Assembly: GCA_033557465.1 (NCBI GenBank)
Contig: JAWIIG010000038.1
Location: 1,674,001 to 1,738,000, forward strand
DNA: 64,000 nt
From: Ichthyophis bannanicus
Lineage: Eukaryota > Chordata > Amphibia > Gymnophiona > Ichthyophiidae
Reading direction: 5' to 3'
Shown here: one piece after another, positions 23,096-32,679 of the stretch
How positions within the stretch are numbered: position 1 is the first letter of the stretch
How the letters are laid out: each line of letters begins with the position of its first letter
The notes under the pieces: generated by a model
Seen by the model: the letters and a program-made list of their open reading frames with translations, nothing else
What the model was told of the DNA's origin: nothing
Databases searched by the model: none
Program-made: the position numbers and the translations under genes

Positions 23096-26000
23096 TGTAA
23101 ATTTATTTATTTAACAGTATTTCTATACCGCCTTATCATACAATCAAAGCGGTGTAACAACAATACAAACAAAAATAGTAATAGTGTAATTCATGCAGTG
23201 AAAGAGATATTATAATTTGTGTGTGAGTGGATAGTGTGTTAGATTATGGTGAACTATGTACATTGTGTGCTATAGTACAGCATGTGCTAAAATACAAGAC
23301 TATATACAAATAGTGCTTAAGATATAACATAAGTCGTTGTACAATTATTAACATGTTTGGAAGGTGTGAGTACGTAGTTCTTATTAATTAAGTGACAGGT
23401 CCGTAGTGTTCTATGAAAAGCATTGTTTTCAGCTGTTTGCAGAAGTCTTTGAGGTCCACTGTCGATCTCAGTTCGTCTGGGAGGGAGTTCCAAATTGTTG
23501 GGGCAGCCAGGGAGAGTGCTCTCTCTGTTGTGTCTTTTCTTGTTTTTCTGTAATCGCTCGAAGTGTTGACTCTGTTGGAAGTTTCTTTTCTTCTTGCTGA
23601 TGTCTGGATGAATGAGGGTGTGTAGGCTGTTGGCTGAAATGTGGTGTTTGATTTTGAATATGTTTATTATTGTTTTGTATTTGATGCGTGAGAGTATAGG
23701 GAGCCAGTGTAGGTCTTTCAAAACTGGAGTAATGTGATCATGTCTAGTTGAACCAGATATAATGCGGGCTGCAGTGTTTTGAGCTAGTTGAAGAGGTTTG
23801 AGTGTTTGTTTTGCTAGCCCAAGGAAGATGGGGTTGCAGAAGTCCAGTAACGGAGTGATAAGCGCTTGGCATACGGTTCGGAAGTGATCTGTGGCAAGGA
23901 GGGGTTTAAGTCTCCTGATGATTCTCATCCTGTGATATGCAATCTTGATTGTTTTGTTTATGTGTGTCTTGAGATTCAGTTCTCTGTCCAGAGTTACTCC
24001 AAGGTATTTTACTTCCGTTTTCATTGGTATGGTTTTGTCTGCTATTCTGATGTCTGGTGGGTGAATGAAGTCCAGGTTGCGAGTGATTATTAGTGCCTCA
24101 GTTTTGCTGTAGTTGATTGAGAGGTTGTTGTCATTACACCATCTTGTCATTTGTGTTAAGCAGTCTGTTATTTTGGAGAAGTTTGGGTTGTCAATTGAGA
24201 TAGACATGTATATCAAAATATCGTTGGCGTAGATTGTCTACTGAATGCTGTCTGCTTTTAGGATGTCGCATATTGGTTGGATGTATAAGTTGAACAGAAG
24301 TGATGATAGGGCGGACCCTTAAAGTACTCCTTGTAGGACTTTTATGGGTTGAGAGGTGTTGTAGCCTACCTTGACTCGAATCTGTCTGTCAGTGAGATAG
24401 GATTGGAACCATTTCAAAGTGGTACCATGAAGTCCAATTTTCTTTAGTCTTTCCAGGAGAGTTAGGTGGTCCACTGTGTCGAATGCTGAGGAGATGTCTA
24501 TAAAGATCATTAGGATACCTTTTTTGGTGTTGTCTATTACTCGGAGGATGTTGTCTAAGAGGTAGATCAGAAGTGTTTCGACTCCATGGTTGGGTCGAAA
24601 GCCGTGTTGGTTGTCATCTAGAGGGGCATGGTTGTCAATGTGTTCTTGAAGCTGTTGTTGTACTGATTTTTCTATGATTTTTGCTAGAAAGGGAATGCTG
24701 GATATTGGTCGATATGCGGCTGGGTTGCTCTTGTCGAGAGTGGTTTTCTTTGGTATTGGTCGTACTGTAGCTTGCTTTAGTTGATCTGGCATGATTCCTT
24801 GGGAGAGTGAGTTTTTCACCATGTTGTGTATGAAGTGGATGAAGCTTGATTTGGTGGCTTTGATCCATGACACTGGGCAAGGGTCCGTAGGAGCAGTGCT
24901 AGTATTAATTGCTGAGATGATGTGGGAGAGCTGTTCTGTTGAGGGAGTGCAGAAAGTGTCCCAGGTTTTAGGGTGTGAGTCAGGCGGGATTGAAGCGCTG
25001 TGTGTAGTTGGTTCTGTGGAGTGAAATTTTTCCTTGATGTAATCAGCAAATTTTTGTAGGTCGATTTGTACTTCATCCTCTGTCCTTTGTTTCTTTGTGA
25101 GGATTTTCACTATTTCGAATAGATCTCTGGGTTTGTTTATGGAGGTGTTTATCATGTTTGAATGGAATTCTTTCTTGGATTGGTTGATGTGTTCCGTGTA
25201 TTGTTTTTGCTTTGTTAGGTATATCTGCTGTATAACCATTGCCTTGGATTTTCGCCATATCCGTTCGATTTTTCTGAGTTCTCTTTTTTCTTGTCGTATG
25301 TTTGCGGAGTACCAAGGCTTGTGTTGCCTCTTGTTGTGACGGTGTTTCTTTTGTCCGGTATTTGTTGCTGAGGCAGCATTGGAAAGTATGTTGTTCCAGT
25401 TGATTATTTGTGTCACAAGGTTATCCGTTTCAGTATTCAGTTGTTTTATCATGTCCTGAAGGAAGTCGTCTCTGTCGAATTTCTTGAATCGCCTTTGTAT
25501 GAGAGTGTTGTCAGTTTGATCGTTGAGATTGACCTTCTGTAGATTCAGATTAAACTTAATTATGTAATGGTCTGACCAAGGTACTGGGGTGATGGTAGGT
25601 GTTGAAATTAGCCCTCTAAAAGTTAGGTTGCTGGTTGCGAAGATGAGGTCTGGTGTAGAGCCATGTCTGTGCGTTGGGGCATCAATGATTTGGGTGAATT
25701 GGAGTGAGGTCATTGCTTGAAGGAAGGCATCTGCATCTTTGTTGTTGGTGGACTTAAGGTTGAAGTCACCTAGCAGTAGAGTGGGTTTGCTGGCTGCGGT
25801 GATGGCGCAGACTGTTTCGAGCGTAGATGCTAGATCATCGTGTGCGGCTCTTGGTGCTCTGTAGGTTAGGCAGAGTGCCATGTGTTTGTTCACGATGCTG
25901 ATTGTGTTACCTTGTTGTGTGTCTATGGTGCTATGAGTTTTGAACTTTAGGGTCTTCTTTGCAATTATCAGTACCCCTCCTCCGTGTTTATGGGTACGTG

Positions 26001-26160
26001 GGCAGTTGTATGCTGTGTATGTGTGTTACTAATGGATTAAGAAGAACATTGTCAGTGGGATGTATTTGTAGGTTATTTTCTGTTAGCCATTTAGTTACTT
26101 CACTGAAGCATTCTTGGAGTGCTGTTAAGTCTGGTTGGTGTGTGTCGATTGGTCCATAAA
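23096..26160 (-). pseudogene. L2-like LINE copy 2: endonuclease and reverse transcriptase
   Basis: Long, well-preserved minus-strand LINE. Endonuclease: GGGVLIIAKKTLKF, LTYRAPRA, LLLGDFNLKS, TPDLIFATSNL, WSDHYIIKF (26000-25500). RT: QATVRPIPKKTTLDKSNPAAYRP, FLAKIIEKSV, NQHGFRPNHGVETLL, FIDISSAFDTVDH, then the QG block and active site. Frame 25893-24319 (524 codons) ends at a TAA after LQGVL, a second stop (TAG) follows near 24240, and the active site reads YAND instead of YADD. Frame 24216-23317 carries the C-terminal region (LGVTLDRELNLKTHI, HDHITPVLKDLHWLPI). The AT-rich 3' tail is at 23096-23160. Dead despite its length. Confidence 0.85.
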
Positions 26161-26229
26161 TCATACCCCAAGGCAAAGGCTTCCTTAATCCAGCACCCCA
26201 AATAGACTTAAGCCACCGCGTCACCCTTG

Positions 26230-26900
26230 CTCAGACCAGCAAGCAGCACAAAAAGATGGTTGAACTTACAATACATAACCTCCAAGTACCGGAGAAGAAT
26301 CCTCCAGACAACCACAAGGTTAAGATCTGTTCCAAATGATTATTTTGTAAATCGCGTAAAGAGGCAGAAGATCCTGAAGTACCAAGAAATGCAATCAGAG
26401 ACCAAGAAAATGTGGCAGAAAGAGACAGAAATATTTCTCATTGTACTAAAAGCCAAAAACATGATAAAGAACTTCCAAGCACATCTTCACAAACTACCCA
26501 TTTTTGTAACATCTTACAAACTCTAAAAGGAAGCGCTCTTTGGCACGATGCATATACTACGCCAAGAATCAGCAGTAAATTTGAGAAACTGAGATCATAC
26601 TCCCACACCTGGCTTAGAAGTGAGGTTCAAGACTGTCATGGTATGTGCAAACTAACCCATTTGGAGAAACTGCCCCAAAGATCTTTATCCTTTCTCAGAC
26701 ACTACTACTTAGGCAGTACGCCTGCCCTCCTCTGTTTCACTTGAAAAGGAGAAAACACCCTAGGCAAGAAGGCAACAGCCTCTATGAAAAAGAAAGATAA
26801 GGATCTCTGCAAGAGAGCCTGTAGCTTGGAAATTCGCCATACAGAACAAAATCACAAAGAAAAAAAAGACAGACAGTCAGTGTTAAGCATCAAATCCTTT
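26230..26900. other. Unassigned internal part of DIRS C
   Basis: Long plus-strand frames (26227-26526; 26412-26744) have no recognised motifs. Probably residual DIRS or other inserted sequence. Confidence 0.3.
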
Positions 26901-27289
26901 AAAGTAGCACACTTCAACAGGGTAAGAACACGGAGCTGAACCAATTTTCCCTCCTCCTATGGCTACCGAAAGACCTCAGTCTGGTGGAGTCTCCCACATT
27001 GCACTCAAGTGAGAGATCAACCCGCAGGCTGTCATTCACGAGTACTTTAAATCAATCAATCTTTTTCTCTCAAATCTTCAGAATTTTCTTCAGGAGAGGA
27101 GAAAATCTATCCACCATCTGCTGGAGACAAAGAAATGCCGAGGCAAATAGAGGCATGGGAGTGATGTCATGAAACATGGGCTTTTCATTGGTTCTTTGTC
27201 TCGACCAATCTGCTGGGAGGGGAACACAACACACTTGTCTGGACTAGTATAGCAGGACGATATGTAACAAAAAAATTTAAGAATGAGAA

Positions 27290-27475
27290 AGGTGCTCCTT
27301 GTGGTCTTGGGCAAGCCACTTAACCCTCCATAGACCATGTTCCCTATAAAATAGTTATCTCCAAGTTATAATGCCCTGTTCAATGTAATTTCAGTTTGTT
27401 CAATGTAAACCGCCTTGATATAATAAAAGGCGGTATATAAGAAATGATAAATAAATAAATAAATTTGGCAGCAAA
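27290..27475 (+). mobile_element. CORE-SINE with L2-like tail
   Basis: Contains tccttgtggtcttgggcaag then cacttaaccctcc (the MIR/CORE core), then aaaccgccttgatataataa and aaggcggtatataag, ending in (AATA)n at 27452-27467. Confidence 0.7.
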
Positions 27476-28995
27476 GATTTAATGCTAAAAAAAATGCAAG
27501 ATCATGCATTTGAGCTGCAAAATCCCAAGGGAGCTATACAGTACAGGAAGTGAAGTACTTCCTTCTCTAAATATGGAAACACATCTTCCCAGTGTCAGTT
27601 TACAAACCATTCAGCCACTGAGCCAGTCAGAGCCAGCCGTGGAGCTGGTTCAGGGTGTTAGCACCTTAGACAAACCTTAAGTCTTATGTCTCCCCCTGGT
27701 TGTCGGAATCTATCGTTTTGCTTTGAATGTCCTACTCTTTGCTGTCCCCTCCCCTTCTGCCACATCCACCCCCCTCCCTGGTGACGGACTATTTAGCCTG
27801 ATGGTTGGACCTGCCCTAGAGCCATCCCTCTGAGAAAGAGAGAAAAAAAAAACACATGGTCAGCATTAAAAGACAGCTGTAGTTTAGATGTTCTCTAATG
27901 GAATTTTTAGCATGATTAGGAGGAAGGTAGGAGGGATTTGTTGCACTTTTTAAAGAATAAAAACACTGCATGGCTGTATCTGACCAACCAATGAACATGC
28001 ATATCCAGAAGTGGCATAAGTCAATGTCTTACCAGAGCGTACCAAAGCTTGCAAGTGACAAGCTAAGTGCAAAGTGGCCACAATCTAAAATATTGGCACC
28101 CTTTGTAAAATAAAATTCGCTGAAAAAAAAAAAGCACTTCAAGTAGAATAACACCCCATTGTCTCTTCCAGCAATGTACAGCACTGTGCAATCCCAAAAC
28201 TCCTTGCTTTCCTCCTGTTCTGCTCAGTGGTATGCAATTCAAAATCACCTTCTTGATGTCTAGCACCCAACTACCCCCTCATGTACCCCTGGTGAGCTCA
28301 TCAGAGAGCTCCAGTATGAACATACAACTTCTCCAGAGATTGAGTTGAGAGCTGGACTATCTGAAGTCTGTAGTATTATAAATCCCCCAAAAACAGCAAC
28401 TTCTTGACAAGTTTTTGAGTTGGCCAAACTGAAGTATCTCTCAAGTTCAAAACACCACAGTTGCCTGAAGCTTTTATTCCCAGAAGAAAAAAAACAGAGC
28501 ACATTTTCAATAGTGCTCTGTCATTCAGTTAGCTAATTTTAGAAATATCATAGGTGAAGAGATGGTGAAAGCCCTGGCTAACCCTAGAACACTCTTCTCA
28601 GAGCAACGAATACAGTATAAAGCAAAAGTAACTAATGGTATATATTGTACATTTTGTTCAATGGGAATTAAACTGAGAGCAAGAAAATTTTATTAAATGT
28701 TTTGCTTTCTTGAAATAGATTTTTTAATGAGTCGTGAAATTTTAAACTTCTTTTTCTGACAGGTTAAGTATTGAAATAGTTCTACTACTCACAGTGTTGA
28801 GTATTTGTAAAGTCAAGAGATGGCATAAGACTTTAAGGTCTTTCACAACTCTGATTCACAAATTAAAATCTGATGAAGGCCATTATGGACAAATGACTAT
28901 TTGAAATTACTGTTCTGAAGATCAGCAGCTAGTAGACTAACTAGTATTACTAGTTATTTTGATAATAAAGAGGAGAGAATGAGAGGAGCACTCAC
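27476..28995. other. Low-repeat DNA, putative ZCCHC9 intron
   Basis: No element or further exon recognised. By position it is the intron 3' of the ZCCHC9 exon on the minus strand. The ORFs at 27816-27998, 28063-28266 and 28260-28502 look like chance. Confidence 0.45.
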
Positions 28996-29437
28996 CATCT
29001 GATTTTTCTTTTTTATCTGCCTCTTCATTCTTCTAGTATTCCGCCGCTGGTCTTTCTTTAATGCTGTTGTAAACTCCTCCATCATCTCCTTGCTATCTGC
29101 TCCTAGTACCTTCCTGTTTTGCATTTCCTGTCTTGTCTGTTTTAAATAGTCCATAAACCCATTCACATCTTCTTTCAAGTACTTTTTCTTCTTGTTATTC
29201 TTTTTGTGCTTTGCTGGATGTAAATCATTCCTTTTGGCACACAGCTTTTGCAAGGAATGTCTACCACTCCCATGCAACTTTCTTTTCTCTTGGTTGCCTT
29301 TCCTCCCATTGTTAGAAGAGTTTTGCTTCATCTCCTCCCACGGTGTTGCATCCAGAATTTTCTTCCTGTGGCCACTGTTTGCACATGTCCAACGAGTCAT
29401 CGCAATGTCTTCAGAGATGTGCCACAGGGCTCAAAAA
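28996..29437 (-). CDS. ZCCHC9: ZCCHC9 first coding exon (host gene, partial)
   Basis: The only host coding exon recognised. The minus-strand frame from the ATG at 29400 gives 135 residues that match the start of vertebrate ZCCHC9 (zinc finger CCHC domain-containing 9): MTRW at the N-terminus, TPWEEMK, the basic run KHKKNNKKKKYLKEDVNGFM, then ALKKDQRRNTRRMKRQ. A donor GTGAGT (complement of 28990-28995) follows codon 135 in phase 0. An acceptor TTTTGCAG (complement of 29438-29445) precedes the exon, leaving 37 nt of 5' UTR. The CCHC knuckle exons are not found in the window; they must lie further along the minus strand, past a large repeat-filled intron. ZCCHC9 is a nuclear/nucleolar RNA-binding-type protein; exact function is not deducible here. 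Confidence 0.88.
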
Positions 29438-31055
29438 CTGCAAAATATAAATAGTTAAGAAACTTCAGAACCAGACAAATCTACGAAGAACCAATAAACT
29501 CATTTTTTCATTGTTTATCATAATGAAAGCCATTGTTAATTATTTTCTAGAACCATAGCTTCAGTGACAAAAATGAATCAGCAAAAGGAGAAATTATTTT
29601 TATAGAAAGAGATTTGAAGACGTTTTATAGTGCAGTGGTTTCAAACCAAGAACGCTAGCATTTCTCAGACTCTTCATTTTCTGTTTTTTTAAGAGTGTTA
29701 ACAATCATCGGGTAGGCACTGGTGCTCCTTGCCTAGAGATAAGTACCACCAAGGTGGTTGAAGACCACCAGACATCCCTTCCTTGCAGCATTAGTTATCT
29801 CCTGCTCTGGCCTAGATGCAGTAATAGTATGTTAGAACACCAAAGTAAGCTTCAGTGCATAGCATTCTACTGTACACGCTAAAAGGTTTTACTCCCAATG
29901 CAGTAAACTACTGGCATTAAAGTTACATCATCATCATAAAGTGTGCACCATCAGAACAAAAACAGCTCACATCACTGTAGAAATATTTTACGAGCATATA
30001 GTTGCATGTCTCCCTAACTAGCTCACACACTGAAAGGAAATGAGACTAAAAACTAAGCTCGTCTCCTACCCCCCACTCCACAAAAATGCCCTAGCAGCCC
30101 AGTGAGCGCTGGACTTCTCACCAATCCACACGCTTACAGAAATTCAATTTCCTTGGTCTTGAGAACACTGAAATAAGAATAGATGTGTAAGTGCCAAACC
30201 GGTCTTGGTAAATAAACACAATTGTATATACTTAAATTACGTTTATAAAAAAATGTGACTCTACTAGTTAAGCCGCCCGTTCCGATGGGGTTTGGGGGGT
30301 TGTTGTTGTTTTTTCTTTGGGGTCCAGTGCCCTATCAGAAAACATGAAGCAGGAAAACGTCCCGAAAGCACGTTTATCAGGCGAGCACGGCAGTAGTGCA
30401 TAGTGTTGCACTATTGCAGGTCCGGAAAGAAACAGTATCTGAGAAGTGCATCAGGAAAAGGTGTCCCCCAAAGAGACAGCAGAAGGGGTGGGATTTGCGC
30501 TGGTAGTGGGTTCAAGGGGCAGAGAGACTTCTAGGTGAGAGGGACTTTGGTGGGGGATATGCTTTTATTTGGACCTTCAGGAGTTTAGTCTGAGTGACTG
30601 CAGGCACAGGAGCGGGGTTGGTGTACTGTGGAGTGATGTCATCTGTAGCAAGTCCAACATTAAAAAAAAAAAAAGAAATGTGTCAAAAATCGTTAAACGG
30701 CCGCAAGTTCGCCAAGAACCGTGCCCATTATTTGGGCGAATGCTCCTTTCAGTGGCCCTCCAGAGCTCTATCTTTCCTAGCAGTGATTTTGACAAGGTCA
30801 GGGATTACTTGTTTGTTTGTAAAGCGAAGCACCTGTTTTAACACTGGTTATATTCGGTGGAAGTTAAACATTTTATTGCCGACCTATCTTAACGCAATGG
30901 TAACGTAGTTTGGTTATAAAAACTCCTGTTACTCTCCGCCGACAGTAGGAGAATGTAGGCACAATTACTAATGAAGGCCTCGGGACAGAGCCTGCGTGTG
31001 CGGTGTTCTCCTTCACCAGAGTTGTCAAGTTATCCAGTTCCAGGATTGAGATTTG
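29438..31055. other. Upstream region of ZCCHC9 exon, possible promoter
   Basis: Low in recognised repeats. Scattered CpGs at 30270-30400 and 30690-30760 may mark a noncoding first exon or promoter, but no exon boundary can be assigned. Short ORFs here look random. Confidence 0.35.
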
Positions 31056-31194
31056 CTCCAGGACCAAGCAGGAAGTCAGTCCTCACATATAGATGAGGTG
31101 AGGTCACCCACAGAGCCCGTGCAGAAATGCTCCAAAGTGTCCAAAAGGAAGCTTTTGGGAGGTCAGCCACGCATGCGTGCCTATTTTCCCGCCT

Positions 31195-31198
31195 GAAG
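31195..31198. repeat. Provirus target-site duplication (left)
   Basis: GAAG, repeated at 41333-41336 directly after the 3' LTR. The DIRS leader reads continuously across once the provirus and one GAAG are removed. Confidence 0.85.
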
Positions 31199-31924
31199 TG
31201 TGGCAGGTGTAGGCCTGTGACCCATGGTGTCTGAACATAAGCAGGCCAGCATGGCTAGCTTGACCTGTAAATGAGGCCTGTGACCCACGGTGTCTGAACA
31301 TAAGCAGGCCAGCATGGCTAGCTTGACCTGTAAATGAGGCCTGTGGAGAGGCATATAGGATTGCATATCCCCCAATATGCTGCTATTGTAAGATAGAACT
31401 CAGTAGAAGTATTGAATTAGCTTAGGTAGGCAGAACTGCAGAGCTGAAAGATGGAAAAATACAGAAAGACATGTTTAAAAGTTACTGATAAGAAAAAGTA
31501 CATCTGCAAAGAAATAATTGGGAGTGCTGACAGATGAGTTGCAGAGCCCTGCTCCTCTGCATGCACAAATTGGTTCTATGGCCTTGAGAGTGTGAAAGTA
31601 ACAAGTTGATGAACTGACCATTGTAATTGGGACTAGAAGGGGGGGCATGCAGGTGTCATGCCCACAGAAGGGACATAATTGGATAAACTTATCAGTACCG
31701 GGACCAATGGAAGAGGTACCGGAGGTACGGGAGGTTACCGGGACCAATGAAATGTTTTTCTATACCTAGAATGGAACAGAAGTCTATAAAAGTTGTTGTA
31801 ATGCTTGAAAACTTTGCTCAGCCATTTTGAAATTGACTGGTTCGAGACTTGTGCACAAATAAATGATTTGGACCTTCTGAACAGACTCCTGGTATCATTG
31901 GTTTGTCTGCGCTTTGCTGCTACA
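31199..31924 (+). repeat. Provirus 5' LTR (726 bp)
   Basis: Starts TGTGGCAGG, ends CTGCTACA. CCAAT boxes (gggaccaatg, twice near 31700-31750), TATA box ctataaaa (31784-31791) and AATAAA (31858-31863) give a standard U3-R-U5. It differs from the 3' LTR mainly by a 63-bp tandem duplication in U3 (about 31213-31338) and a 9-bp insertion near 31720. Only about two or three substitutions are seen over the remaining 654 bp. Confidence 0.95.
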
Positions 31925-31930
31925 TATTCT

Positions 31931-31948
31931 TGGTGCATTGGCCGGGAA
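31931..31948 (+). promoter_or_regulatory. Primer-binding site, tRNA-Gly
   Basis: TGGTGCATTGGCCGGGAA is the exact complement of the 3' end of vertebrate tRNA-Gly(GCC), CCA included. It starts six bases after the LTR end. Confidence 0.85.
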
Positions 31949-32679
31949 GTTGTGGAATCAAAGTGTATATAGGGCAATATACCACGACTTTCCGCCTCTA
32001 TAGGCTTGGTCCTGCCGGGATCGCGCCCTTCCGACGAGGGCTGCTCCCTGGCGCCACCGGTCCCTTGTATCGGAGGGAGCTGGTCGGACCTCGGCGGGTG
32101 CCGGGCCCGGTTGGAGCCAACGCCTCGAACCCGAGTGAGGGGAGTCCGAGGTCCAACTCATGCGCCTGCTTGGGAAGTTTGAGGACCGGATCCGGTGAGT
32201 ATAGTTTTGATTTTGGTGTCTAGACAGAAATAGAAAGAGCAGTACTGCCATTGGAACTTGGAATTTGGAATTTGTAATCTCGAGATATTGGGAATTGGTA
32301 AGAGAGCATGATCACCTCTCAAGGAAGGGCCGAGTAACCCCGCATGGGAATTCGCCGGGTGGAACCCTCATCCTTTTTGTAATTGGGAAAAAGACTAGTC
32401 AGAATAGATAGAAACGAATGCATTCTGGGATACGTTGCTAGCATGATTGTGTGAACGAAGTGTGAATGAGAGGTCTGGCAGCACGGACCAAGTGAAGGCG
32501 GACCCCTGAGTAGCGCATTTCCTGACCGGGCGACCGCGTTCAGGTCGCGAAAAGGGGGAAGCGATTGTCATCTTGTCTTGTTATTTGTACTCCTTATACG
32601 TTTCCAGGACCGTGCGGACCCCTTACCCACGGTCCGCCCTCCTTTTCCCTTCTGTCTGTTGTTGCGCGCACACATCGAA
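31949..32679 (+). promoter_or_regulatory. Provirus leader with candidate splice donor
   Basis: About 730 nt, GC-rich, presumably holding the packaging signal. The GTGAGT at 32195-32200 is a good candidate major donor. In-frame codons open upstream of gag from an ATG at 32578. Confidence 0.55.

Larger units (their letters stand above)
21463..27265 (-). mobile_element. DIRS element C, internally deleted, with LINE insertions
   Basis: Minus-strand DIRS bounded by inverted terminal sequences: tcctgctagaccagtccaga at 21463 and its complement-like ctggactagtatagcaggac ending 27260. The sequence beside each end (rattggtggagacaaagaac, tgacatcac) is also inverted and matches 62966-63140. The 3' part of the recombinase lies at 21886-22152 and, across the LINE block, at about 26165-26225. 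Gag, RT and RNase H are missing or unrecognisable (26230-26900), so this is a deletion derivative. Confidence 0.75.

Noticed and set aside
27816..28502. Further ZCCHC9 exons
   Set aside because: No CCHC knuckle pattern in any minus-strand frame here; ORFs look random.
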